Below, piece after piece: positions 30,545 through 39,403 of a stretch of DNA of 46,221 bases. The stretch covers positions 1-46,221 of IMG/VR virus record IMGVR_UViG_3300003324_000887; one strand, given 5' to 3'. The first letter of the stretch is position 1. Each line of letters opens with the position of its first letter. Position numbers and translations under genes: made by a program. The notes beneath the pieces were generated by a model. It saw only the letters and a program-made list of their open reading frames with translations. It was not told where the DNA came from and searched no databases. The DNA comes from a virus.

Positions 30545-32871
30545 TGAACTGGCGTTTTACACTTATAAACACAGCAGGAGTTGCAACCGTAATAGATGAA
30601 CCTACCGGATGGGTTAATCAGGTATTGGAACTAAAACGCGATGCTAACTACCATGGTATAGACTTCCTGTATAGTGATGACTTCACTTATGATACGAAAG
30701 CGGCTATGCTCATACGCGAGGACAAAAAGCAGTATGGTGTAGAGGCAAATATGGTCATTGTTATAGAGGGAGAATGCAATAATGTTTATCAAGAAGCATA
30801 TAGAGGTAGATTAAAGTTCAAAGAATATGATACTTCTTACGGTGACGATTGTGAGGTAAAAATACCAACAGATGAAACAAGCGATATAGTAAACTTCAAG
30901 AATCGAATAGATCAGAAAGTAAACCTTGAATCGTTGACATCATTTGGCGGGTTCGCTATGACGCCTTATCCAGCCCTCGGGGCCTACAAAAGTGTACCTT
31001 CAAAAAGTATTTTTGTACAGGACCATGCAAACAGAAAAGTATTGCGTGGCGATATTTACCAGGGCGACCATTCAGGCGGTGGGGCTACATTCACCTTTCC
31101 TCAATACACTGTTTTCGTTCCTGCTATGGAAGTAACCATAAGCGAAGAGATAGGCGGTTTCTCATATCCCGTGGACAATGTGACCCCAGAGTACGAGATA
31201 CCGGTTGACGGCACCACACCTATAACTGACTGGTCACTTCCTTATGAACTTATAGTAGGCGGGGGTTATAACTATGTTGATCTTGACAGAATAACACCGC
31301 TAGTGAACTATGATAAAACATTAGGTAAATATCATGGTCCTTTGCTGAACCTCACATTCGACATAAATATAGGCTTCGCGAATATTAACCAATTATATCA
31401 CTTAGGCAATCCGGTAACCTCGGGGCTTACGTCATACGCTTACTTCTGTTGTATCAGGCATTCAGACGATACCATCACATGGCTATCAACAAACCCTGCC
31501 ATTTGGGCTAAGATACACCATAACGCAGGCGATCCGCCAACAACAGGACTAGTTAACACAGCTTTTACGCAAACACTTCATATTGATCTGGCCGAAGGTG
31601 ATAGGTTATACTTTTTTGTGATGTTTACCAGTCAGAAATATCAGACTGAAATAACCCAAGCAGCATTTTTAATCACAAACGGCGCCAACAATTATTTGAA
31701 GTTGAGCGGCTTGAGCACCGCTCCGGCTACAGATACAAAATTCTTTTTCGTAAACGAAGCTTTAAGTAGAATTGCTGAATCGATAACAGATAACAAACTC
31801 CGGGTATATAGCGATTACTTTGGGCGCAGCGATTCGATGCCTTACAACCGAACAGGGGACGGATGCGGGTCATTAGAAGCCTTAACAACCGGATTATTTC
31901 TACGTAGAATTGAAATTAACAGGCCCATTACCCCACCGATAATATCGCTTTCATTCAAGGATATGCTTAACGGTCTTGTGCCTATTCATAATATCGGATT
32001 AGGTATTGAGCCGGACACATCACGAGCAGGCTACAATAGAGTGCGCGTAGAGCCATTTGATTTCTTCTACAAAGAAGGGATTGGCTTTGAGTGTAGGAAT
32101 ATTGATAAAATACAGGTCAAAGTAAAAGGGCAAGAACATTACAGTGTCATAAAGTTTGGATATGACAAATACGAGGCCGAGGAGTATAACGGTATCGATG
32201 AATATATGACACGCAGAGAATATCGTTCATTGCTAACTCAGGTGAACAACACCTTTGAACAAGTAAGCACATTTATAGCATCTCCTTTTGCTACAGAGAT
32301 AACCCGAAGAGTAGGCAACGAAACCTCTGAGGATTGGAGATATGATAAAGATATATTCATCCTATGTTTTAAACGAGATGGGGGCAACATTGTTGTGGAA
32401 CAGGGCAACGTGTCTAGCCCATCAAACATAGTAGATCCAAATACAACATTCAATTATCGAATTAGCCCGGTAAGAAATATTATCCGTTGGCTTCCTATTA
32501 TTCTGGCCAGCTACGCAAATGCAGGCTATAGTTCGAAAATAGTGTTTACGGACGGTGAGGGCAATTTCTATGCTTCAGGTAAAATGTCAAGCACATTTTG
32601 CAATAACGAAAATGCAGTTATATCTGAGAAAGGAGACATAAGTGCCAATCTGTTGACCAATAAAGATAAAGCTCTGCCAATATGGGAATTGGACAGTATA
32701 GTTTATAACTATCCGTGTACTCTATCTGAATGGAACATAATTAAAGCAAATAAATACTATGAGGTGTTATTTGAAACAAACGGCTTCGAAGGTACAGGGT
32801 GGATTGATTTGGTAAGATATAAGCCATCCCAGGGGTTAGTAGAATTCACATTAAGACCAAAAATTGACTAA
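30544..32871 (+). CDS. Tail tip / baseplate protein 1
   Basis: A 775-aa, beta-rich protein directly behind the tape measure (overlap by one base). The position matches distal tail or tail-associated proteins. NPS-like N-terminal segments (WRFTLINTAGVATVIDEPTGW) and LDLAEGDRLYFFVMFTS-type carbohydrate-module patterns are visible. It overlaps the next gene by one base. No named family is certain. Confidence 0.65.
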   Translation: MNWRFTLINTAGVATVIDEPTGWVNQVLELKRDANYHGIDFLYSDDFTYDTKAAMLIREDKKQYGVEANMVIVIEGECNNVYQEAYRGRLKFKEYDTSYGDDCEVKIPTDETSDIVNFKNRIDQKVNLESLTSFGGFAMTPYPALGAYKSVPSKSIFVQDHANRKVLRGDIYQGDHSGGGATFTFPQYTVFVPAMEVTISEEIGGFSYPVDNVTPEYEIPVDGTTPITDWSLPYELIVGGGYNYVDLDRITPLVNYDKTLGKYHGPLLNLTFDINIGFANINQLYHLGNPVTSGLTSYAYFCCIRHSDDTITWLSTNPAIWAKIHHNAGDPPTTGLVNTAFTQTLHIDLAEGDRLYFFVMFTSQKYQTEITQAAFLITNGANNYLKLSGLSTAPATDTKFFFVNEALSRIAESITDNKLRVYSDYFGRSDSMPYNRTGDGCGSLEALTTGLFLRRIEINRPITPPIISLSFKDMLNGLVPIHNIGLGIEPDTSRAGYNRVRVEPFDFFYKEGIGFECRNIDKIQVKVKGQEHYSVIKFGYDKYEAEEYNGIDEYMTRREYRSLLTQVNNTFEQVSTFIASPFATEITRRVGNETSEDWRYDKDIFILCFKRDGGNIVVEQGNVSSPSNIVDPNTTFNYRISPVRNIIRWLPIILASYANAGYSSKIVFTDGEGNFYASGKMSSTFCNNENAVISEKGDISANLLTNKDKALPIWELDSIVYNYPCTLSEWNIIKANKYYEVLFETNGFEGTGWIDLVRYKPSQGLVEFTLRPKID

Positions 32872-34145
32872 TGGCTATCAAAATATACAGCGAAAAATAT
32901 TCATTCGTTCAGTTCTTTTATCAAAAGGGAGTGATACCCTACGAAAGCAGCTTACTGAATAAAGTATTGAATAATGACTGGCCTGAAATGCAAAAGCCAG
33001 GTTACGAGCTGGGTTTTTATCTACCGGTTAGTGCAAATGATGATCTATACTTCGGGGTGTACGTCGAAGCCTCTACACCGGCAGAACAATTGCAGCTTTG
33101 CAATCTCGATAATAAAACCAGATGCACAATATATCTACTGCCAGGTATAAGAGACGCGGCGCCAACTGATACTTCATTTATAGTGGATTCACCTAAGAGC
33201 TGGCCAGACGTTAATAATGGGGGATATCAATACGTACAAAAAGTAAGAATATCAGAGAACCTATTTTTTTTCTACTGGAAATGGCCTTTACATGAACTGA
33301 TGCAGTATGTATTTAATAAGTGCTTTCAATTGGTATTCCGATTAAACATAGGGAGCATAATAGCACCCAATGACAACTTCGTTATTAGCAATGGCATGGT
33401 GGGTGTCCCACACGCTGAGGGTTACACCACGACTTTGGAGTATAGAAGCGAGATCGGTGATTATGGCTTCATGTATCATAGTGCGGTAGACTTCTCGCAT
33501 AAAGTTCGACTACCAATGTACGCTTCCAATCTTGAATTTGTTGAAGATGAATCAGTATATGTAAAAAGCAATGGTCTAAGAAAAATCACTAAAAGCAATA
33601 CATATAAGCGTCACACCTGGAAGGTCGATTATTTGCCTGACTGGGGGCATGAAATGTTGTTGGCTGCTTTAAAACATGAAAGCACCATAGTTTCTAATAC
33701 TGTTATGCGTGGTGAGATACGTAAAGATGGTCCATACACTATAGAACAAATAGATGGTGTCGATTACCCGATGGCCCCGGCTTCTTTTAAAGCATACGTT
33801 GTGCCATTCCAAATGAATAATGATGTATGCGCTGTCAACCCAAATACATATGTACCTCATAATTATGATCTGTCAGTTGACTATGTAGCCTGTGGCACTC
33901 AATCATTCGACCTAACAGGAGTAGTACCTGGCAGTTGCGATGGCATACAATATTTTGAATTGATATACGCTAATCCGGCCTATACCGTATCTGCAGTAGT
34001 CAATAATGCAACAAAAAAATTAGATGTGGTAATGAAAAATGTTACTGCTGACATCATAATAGCGACCATAAGAGTTATACATCCTTACAGCAAAGGAGAC
34101 ACTATCACAGTTAAAGGATTTTTCGCCACAAGCGTATGTGTATAA
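32871..34145 (+). CDS. Tail tip / baseplate protein 2
   Basis: A 424-aa beta-rich protein that starts on the stop of the previous gene (TAATGG). The C-terminal 90 residues have the look of a small Ig-like or receptor-contact domain (YDLSVDYVACGTQSFDLTGVVPGSCDGIQYFEL). It completes the tail-tip block before the glycosyltransferase. Function is inferred from position. Confidence 0.6.
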   Translation: MAIKIYSEKYSFVQFFYQKGVIPYESSLLNKVLNNDWPEMQKPGYELGFYLPVSANDDLYFGVYVEASTPAEQLQLCNLDNKTRCTIYLLPGIRDAAPTDTSFIVDSPKSWPDVNNGGYQYVQKVRISENLFFFYWKWPLHELMQYVFNKCFQLVFRLNIGSIIAPNDNFVISNGMVGVPHAEGYTTTLEYRSEIGDYGFMYHSAVDFSHKVRLPMYASNLEFVEDESVYVKSNGLRKITKSNTYKRHTWKVDYLPDWGHEMLLAALKHESTIVSNTVMRGEIRKDGPYTIEQIDGVDYPMAPASFKAYVVPFQMNNDVCAVNPNTYVPHNYDLSVDYVACGTQSFDLTGVVPGSCDGIQYFELIYANPAYTVSAVVNNATKKLDVVMKNVTADIIIATIRVIHPYSKGDTITVKGFFATSVCV

Positions 34146-34158
34146 AATTTAAAAATTT

Positions 34159-35025
34159 ATGAAAAACACCAAAGGAATTTTAATGTTTGCTACTGGCCAC
34201 CCTTACTATGGCAGGATGGCATATAACCTGGCTGTAACAATTAAAGCCACCGGCACAGATTTACCAATAGCGGTAGTTCACGATAAAACAGGTCTGGCAC
34301 ATCTGGACGACCAACAATTGAAAATTTTTGACCATTTCATACAAGCAAAGCCTAATACAACAATAAATGTTCTTCGCCTTACCCTACCTGCCTATACCCC
34401 ATTCAGTGAAACGCTGGCGTTAGATGTAGATATGCTTTGGATAGGCGGTGACCCTGCTAATCTGTTTGAGTTATTGAACGACAGGGATTTTACAGCTATA
34501 AATGAAGGGTATATTGACATGGATAATAACCAAGGCCATACTACCGGTAAATACACCCATTGGGCAGACCCTAACAAAATAAAAGAAGCGTATGAGTTGC
34601 AAGGACGTTTGTACCAAATAAGAGGGGAATTTATTTTGTTACGAAAAGGAAAAGTAGCTACCGCACTATATAAAGAAGCTAAAAGGGTGCAGCGAGAAAG
34701 CAAGATAGAAACACACCGGTGGGCCGATGGCGATATAACAGACGAATTCGCCTTGAACCTGGCGGCGAATAAATTAGGATTGGAACTGCACCAATCGCAA
34801 TGGCTACCAACGTACTGGCCGCAACGTGAGGGGTTTCTATTGCCGCTGATTAAGGATCTACGAAATGAATACTATGCGTTGAGCTTTGGCGGTAACCGAA
34901 TCACGGCGCAACTGAAAAAGATGCATGACATCATAGTTAAAAATGCATGCTATAAACTTGGGCTCCCTTTTGTTTTTACAATACAGCCAAAACGTAACTA
35001 CCTGACTGAAAGAATTTTCAACTAA
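34159..35025 (+). CDS. Glycosyltransferase (GT-A fold, GT8-like)
   Basis: The 288-aa protein shows MFATGHPYYGRMAYNLAVTIKATGTDLPIAVVHD at the N-terminus and the metal-binding DxD in ETLALDVDMLWIGG (D89, D91). FTAINEGYIDMD and a conserved WADGDITDEFALNLAA segment follow, as in GT-A family enzymes acting on nucleotide sugars. It lies between tail-tip and portal genes, with the portal start overlapping its stop (TAATG). This hints that virion proteins or a host surface glycan are the acceptor. Acceptor is unknown. Confidence 0.75.
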   Translation: MKNTKGILMFATGHPYYGRMAYNLAVTIKATGTDLPIAVVHDKTGLAHLDDQQLKIFDHFIQAKPNTTINVLRLTLPAYTPFSETLALDVDMLWIGGDPANLFELLNDRDFTAINEGYIDMDNNQGHTTGKYTHWADPNKIKEAYELQGRLYQIRGEFILLRKGKVATALYKEAKRVQRESKIETHRWADGDITDEFALNLAANKLGLELHQSQWLPTYWPQREGFLLPLIKDLRNEYYALSFGGNRITAQLKKMHDIIVKNACYKLGLPFVFTIQPKRNYLTERIFN

Positions 35026-36785
35026 TGCCAACATTAAAATTTACAGAAGAACAGTTAAAGCTGTGGTTCTCTGGCAGCTACTTCCATAAAGACTATGATG
35101 AAACAGTAGCTCTCGCAGACCGTATTGCTGTTCATGCTAACGGTGAATATCCAGGCGCTATCATTGATGAAAGAAGACCTAATGAAAGTGACAAGATAAA
35201 GGACTATAGAAAATTGATATGGAAGGCAATTACTAAGCCGTATTTCAGCAAAGTATTAACATCGCTGAACAAGATTCGCCGCAGCACGGAATGGTCTGTA
35301 TTATTCGATGAACGATTCTTTCCGGCCCGTATTGCTGAAAGTGAACGACTTGACAATTATCTTACATACAACTTCCCGAAGTTCGAAAGTCTGACTAACT
35401 GGGCGTTTGCTCTTCTTCTAAGAGAATGGGGTATAGATGCCAACGCATGGATCGTTGTTGCTCCTGAATCTGATCCGGTTAATCCTAGCGACTATGTCAA
35501 GCCTTATCCCTTCATTTTCAAGAGTGAACAAGTAATCGAGCCTGCAGAGGGTGACTACTTAGTAGTTATCAGTACTGACAAATCAATATACTACGTGGAT
35601 GAAACCCCAAAGTTTGGTGATAAATACTACATAGTTACAACCCAAGAAATCCAAACGTGGGAGCAGATTTCAGACGACAGGAAATTTAAGCTTGCTAAAA
35701 CATACATCCATGGGATTGGTGAGCTACCTGCCTTCAAGGTAAAAGCCTTGGTGCAAAGCAGTAATGATGGCACTTTCATAAATGAAAGCCGCCTTGCAGG
35801 TATGATTGAATGGTTTGACGAAGCGGTGAGGGAGTATAGCGATTTACAGGCGGAGGTAATTCAGCATATATATAGCGAACGGTGGGAAATAGGCGGAGCC
35901 GAGTGCCAGTACTGTAGTGGTAAAGGTGAAAGGGTTATCCCAGGATTCAGATCAAAAACTGAAACATGCAGGGAGTGTAACGGTAGTGGATATAAACCTC
36001 GCGGCCCATATTCTGAATTGATAATTGCCCCACCAATGGCTGGTGAAAATTCCATACCCAACCCACCTATGGGTTATATAGATAAGGATGTGACTATAGT
36101 GGAAACACAAGACAAACGTTTTGATAAACACATATGGCGCGGCCTTGCAGCAATCAATATGGAGTTCCTTTTTGAAAAGCCATTGAATGAAAGCGGAATA
36201 TCTAAGGCTTACGATGCGGATGAGACTAACAATTTTGTCCATTCATGTGCCGAGGACATAATAGCGATAATGGACAAAGTTGCATACTTCATTAATGAAA
36301 TGCGCTATCATTTAGTCGTACCTAACAAGTATGACCGTATGTTGATGCTCCCGAAAATACAAGTGCCGGAGCGTTTTGATATTTTCAGTTCTCAGGTTAT
36401 TGAACAGGAGCTTACCAATGCGAAGGACAAGAAAATTAATCCCGTAATCATTAATGCGATGGAGATTGAGTATGCCAGTAAAAAGTTTGCAACAAACGAA
36501 GATGTAGCAGCACGATTAGGTCTAACTCTTTCATTGGACCCGTTGCCAAACATTAGTGAAGAAGATAAAATGATGCGGTTGCAAAATGGAGGTATCACAA
36601 AACAGATATATATCCTTAGCTGTAACATACACGAATTTATAGCACGCGCTATCGAGGAACACGGTGACAAATTTTATAGCATGGCTTCAAAAGATCAAAA
36701 GGATATCTTAAAAAACTACGCATTAGAACAATCAGAGGATAGTACGTCGAAACAGGAAGTAATATCAGAAGTAATAGAGCCTTAA
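35025..36785 (+). CDS. Portal-like protein with inserted zinc knuckle
   Basis: The 586-aa protein precedes the MuF-like gene and the scaffold/capsid pair, so it is the portal candidate. Supporting signals are the long helices, WGIDANAWIVV, AVREYSDLQAEV and the C-terminal helix-rich half (residues 370-500). Between residues 294 and 323 it contains a DnaJ-type zinc site, CQYCSGKGERV...CRECNGSG, which ordinary portals lack. The portal forms the dodecamer through which DNA passes. Family assignment is by size and context, not by a clear motif. Confidence 0.7.
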   Translation: MPTLKFTEEQLKLWFSGSYFHKDYDETVALADRIAVHANGEYPGAIIDERRPNESDKIKDYRKLIWKAITKPYFSKVLTSLNKIRRSTEWSVLFDERFFPARIAESERLDNYLTYNFPKFESLTNWAFALLLREWGIDANAWIVVAPESDPVNPSDYVKPYPFIFKSEQVIEPAEGDYLVVISTDKSIYYVDETPKFGDKYYIVTTQEIQTWEQISDDRKFKLAKTYIHGIGELPAFKVKALVQSSNDGTFINESRLAGMIEWFDEAVREYSDLQAEVIQHIYSERWEIGGAECQYCSGKGERVIPGFRSKTETCRECNGSGYKPRGPYSELIIAPPMAGENSIPNPPMGYIDKDVTIVETQDKRFDKHIWRGLAAINMEFLFEKPLNESGISKAYDADETNNFVHSCAEDIIAIMDKVAYFINEMRYHLVVPNKYDRMLMLPKIQVPERFDIFSSQVIEQELTNAKDKKINPVIINAMEIEYASKKFATNEDVAARLGLTLSLDPLPNISEEDKMMRLQNGGITKQIYILSCNIHEFIARAIEEHGDKFYSMASKDQKDILKNYALEQSEDSTSKQEVISEVIEP

Positions 36786-37711
36786 TGAATGACTTTAAAT
36801 CATTGATAGCCTTAATAGAAAAGGCTATAGAAAATTTCAACAGCAAAGTGCCTGCTATCCAGCAAAAAATGTTGGATAGCATTCGCTTTGAGCTAAGGAC
36901 ACTTGATGTAAAGAACGGTAAGATATCGGCTACGGTTAAGAATGTTCGAAAGATTGCTGAAATAAAAAACAAACTACAAAGCCTTATCCTCAGCAAAGAA
37001 TACCTTAAAAATGTAAAAGAATTTGTCGCTAAGTTCGACCAGATAACCGCTTTACAAAATCAATACTTCGAAACCCAGGTAGGAAAATTTACCATACCAG
37101 CTATAGTTAAAGAAATACGTAAGCAAGCTATAGAATCGCTGATTGATAAACTTACTGAAAGCGGTATACAGACAAATATCACTAACGGGATCGAAGATAT
37201 ACTACGTAAGAATATCACAACCGGTGGTAGCTATTCCGAACTAGACACAATACTTGAGAATAATATAATCGAAAATGGTACTGGTGAGGGTAATTTACAG
37301 CGATATACAAAACAAATCACCACTGACTCTATCAATCAGTACAGCGCGCAATATACTCAGATAGTAAGTAGTGATTTGGGGTTTGAGTGGTATCGATACT
37401 CAGGGAGTAATATCCAAACAACCAGACCGTGGTGTCTTGCCTGCACTAAGAAGTTATATATACATATCTCAGAATTTCCAGCGCTCATCCGTGGTGACTT
37501 TCCAGAGTTTGAAGAATTTGATGGCAAACTTTATAAGGGGTTACCGGCAGGCATGTACCCAGATACTAATGTATCAAACCTTACTATCTATAGGGGTGGA
37601 TATAATTGCGGACATCAATTAAGGCCGGTAACTGAATCTCTTGTACCAGAAACTTATAAGACTAAAGTATACGCAACCCCCGCATACAAAGCCTGGAAAG
37701 CAGCTGCTTAA
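36785..37711 (+). CDS. MuF-like minor head protein
   Basis: The 308-aa protein has a helical N-terminal two-thirds and a C-terminal Mu-F-like domain. TRPWCLACTKKLYIHISEFPAL (about 214-235), GLPAGMYPD and YRGGYNCGHQLRPVTE (273-288) give the Cys/His-containing pattern of phage head morphogenesis proteins (SPP1 gp7/Mu F). Such proteins join the portal and enter the capsid. Its position right after the portal gene agrees. Confidence 0.82.
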   Translation: MNDFKSLIALIEKAIENFNSKVPAIQQKMLDSIRFELRTLDVKNGKISATVKNVRKIAEIKNKLQSLILSKEYLKNVKEFVAKFDQITALQNQYFETQVGKFTIPAIVKEIRKQAIESLIDKLTESGIQTNITNGIEDILRKNITTGGSYSELDTILENNIIENGTGEGNLQRYTKQITTDSINQYSAQYTQIVSSDLGFEWYRYSGSNIQTTRPWCLACTKKLYIHISEFPALIRGDFPEFEEFDGKLYKGLPAGMYPDTNVSNLTIYRGGYNCGHQLRPVTESLVPETYKTKVYATPAYKAWKAAA

Positions 37712-37893
37712 TCCAATTTTACAAAATCGTCCATGGCAGTAGCTATATCGCGCATTTTATGGATAACTATTAAATGTCCGCTTTTAGCATCAACACTAGC
37801 GCTTGGCTCGCAAGCACATAATAAACTAGTTATGTGCAGCCTGTTTTCACCTTCTGGAATCTTATGTATTTCCAGTAGCTTTTTCTTCTTCAA
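37708..37893 (-). CDS. 61-aa small protein with CxC motif, minus strand
   Basis: The product reads MKKKKLLEIHKIPEGENRLHITSLLCACEPSAS... with HLIVIHKMRD near the end. This H-x-P ... H ... C-x-C-x-P ... H pattern recalls short phage and plasmid proteins of unknown role. It overlaps the end of the MuF gene by 4 bases and the CopG-like gene by 32 bases. Interrupting the virion operon on the opposite strand, it is likely made from the same transcript as the upstream minus-strand gene. Confidence 0.5.
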   Translation of the reverse strand: MKKKKLLEIHKIPEGENRLHITSLLCACEPSASVDAKSGHLIVIHKMRDIATAMDDFVKLD

Positions 37894-38059
37894 GCGCTTT
37901 ATATTTTCTTATTAAGGAATACATCGTGCCTTCGATACTTTTCCAGCATTTGCATTCAATTCTAAGCTCTGCTTGTTTAGTAAGCAGGTACTCATGAATG
38001 TCAGGAGGCATTTGCCGTAATAAAAGTTTCTTGGTGCCGCTTGGTTGTTCCTGAGCCAT
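37862..38059 (-). CDS. CopG/Arc-like ribbon-helix-helix protein
   Basis: The 65-aa protein, started at the ATG 38059, has a short N-terminal strand (KKLLLRQMPPDIHEYLLTKQAEL) followed by two helices (CWKSIEGTMYSLIRKYKALEEE). This is the layout of a ribbon-helix-helix DNA-binding domain. A tandem AAGTGATT repeat lies just upstream. It may repress its own operon and possibly the similar site at 21572. Confidence 0.6.
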   Translation of the reverse strand: MAQEQPSGTKKLLLRQMPPDIHEYLLTKQAELRIECKCWKSIEGTMYSLIRKYKALEEEKATGNT

Positions 38060-38060
38060 A

Positions 38061-38083
38061 AAGTGATTGCAAGTGATTATCAA
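38061..38083. promoter_or_regulatory. Tandem AAGTGATT operator and TGATTATCA palindrome
   Basis: AAGTGATT occurs at 38061-38068 and 38071-38078, a 10-bp period typical of ribbon-helix-helix operators. The second copy is part of AAGTGATTATCAA, shared with 21572-21584 except for one base. It adjoins the start of the CopG-like gene. On the minus strand, TATCTTCG (38094-38087) is one mismatch from the -7 consensus. On the plus strand, CACCTTTG (38124-38131) could serve the next gene. Confidence 0.5.
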
Positions 38084-38150
38084 AAACGAAGATACGATTT
38101 ATACACTAATTCTATAAATATTCACCTTTGTAAGTATAAATATTTCTTCA

Positions 38151-38411
38151 ATGGCTACTAACAAGAAAGCAGCATACTTAAAAGTGCTTACTCCTCTTAC
38201 AGAGGATGGTTTAAACCTCGTACTGGATGAGAAAGAGGCAAAACAGTATAAGGAAACTACGGTTCCAATTACTGCAAAACCTCACTTTGAAAGCCTAAAT
38301 GCTAAGCTACCCGACACTCTAAAGCATAAACTGATAGAGCTTGATGCTGACGGCAACGAGATTAAAGCGGAAACGACTAGTGGTAAAAAGAACTCTAACC
38401 AAAGCGAATAA
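38151..38411 (+). CDS. Small virion-operon protein, unknown function
   Basis: An 86-aa charged protein (MATNKKAAYLKVLTPLTEDGLNLVLDEKEAKQYKETTVP), Lys-rich at the end. It precedes the scaffold gene and could be a head accessory or decoration factor. No family recognised. Confidence 0.6.
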   Translation: MATNKKAAYLKVLTPLTEDGLNLVLDEKEAKQYKETTVPITAKPHFESLNAKLPDTLKHKLIELDADGNEIKAETTSGKKNSNQSE

Positions 38412-38412
38412 T

Positions 38413-38475
38413 ATGTGCTGTGGTATGCCATCAACCAGGCCGAAGCCTAAGAAGCCGAAAAAACCAAAACGTTAA
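38413..38475 (+). CDS. 20-aa basic Cys-starting peptide
   Basis: A short frame, MCCGMPSTRPKPKKPKKPKR, fills the gap between two virion genes, starting one base after the previous stop. It is extremely Lys/Pro-rich with two N-terminal Cys. Short MCxx...KPKKP peptides exist in other phages, so it may be real. Length makes this uncertain. Confidence 0.3.
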   Translation: MCCGMPSTRPKPKKPKKPKR

Positions 38476-38490
38476 TCTTCAATTTCTACT

Positions 38491-39375
38491 ATGTCAGAAA
38501 TAAAAAATTTGGGTCAACTAATACAACACCTTGCAAAAAAAGCAGGTGTTTCTTCCGATGACCAACACCTGATAAATGTGCTCGCAAATGCTGATATCAC
38601 GAAGGTGACTATACACAGCGATTTTGTAAAAGCTATCGATGAGAATCTTTTGAGTTTAGATGCTGCTAAAGACAATCATCCCGATATCAAAAAAGTGTAT
38701 GTAGCGCAAGCTCTAAATGCACTTGATAAAAAATTGGCAGCTTTGATACCAGACCTCGGCTTGTCGGAAGATGAGGCGAAAAAACTCGAAGCTAACACTA
38801 ACACTTACAGCAAACTGGACGAAGTAGTTAAAAAGCTACAGGAGAAAAAGGCAGTTGCAGCCACCGAAGATAAAAGCGCACTACAAAAGCAAGTAGATGA
38901 TTTGCTTGCTCAGTTGCAAACAGCCGAGCAAGATAAAGCTCAGGCAGTAGCTAATATTGAAAGCTTGCGAAAAGCTGACCGCACGGACTACGCGCTAAAG
39001 CTCATGATGAACGGTGTAAAAACTGTATATGATAATATGCCGGCAGACGCTAAAGACGGTGCAATAGGAGTGTTGATTAAAAAAGCGTTACAGGACAAAG
39101 ACGCGGAATTTGATTTCGATGAATCAGACTCGTTCATCATCCGTAAAAAAGATGGTACTAGTCTACTTGGAGCCAACCATACGAGAATCACTCCGCAGTC
39201 ATTCGTAGATGATATACTGGCTCAAAACAAAGTACTGGTTGTATCACAACCCCAACCAGAAGTACCGGCACCAACTGAACCAGTTATAATTCAGGGTGGT
39301 CCTAAGCCCACAGGGAACAATCAGACAGCTAATATCAACTTAAGACAGCGTAGTGCTGTGATAAAAGCTGACTAG
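38491..39375 (+). CDS. Capsid scaffolding protein
   Basis: The 294-aa protein has a helical charged middle with coiled-coil regions (DKSALQKQVDDLLAQLQTAEQDKAQAVANIESLRKADRTDYALKLMM), an acidic stretch and a Pro/Gln tail with a basic end (NINLRQRSAVIKAD). It is directly upstream of the capsid gene. These are standard features of phage scaffolds. Confidence 0.75.
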   Translation: MSEIKNLGQLIQHLAKKAGVSSDDQHLINVLANADITKVTIHSDFVKAIDENLLSLDAAKDNHPDIKKVYVAQALNALDKKLAALIPDLGLSEDEAKKLEANTNTYSKLDEVVKKLQEKKAVAATEDKSALQKQVDDLLAQLQTAEQDKAQAVANIESLRKADRTDYALKLMMNGVKTVYDNMPADAKDGAIGVLIKKALQDKDAEFDFDESDSFIIRKKDGTSLLGANHTRITPQSFVDDILAQNKVLVVSQPQPEVPAPTEPVIIQGGPKPTGNNQTANINLRQRSAVIKAD

Positions 39376-39403
39376 CAGAACTTATTTTTTCAACTCTTAA
39401 AAA

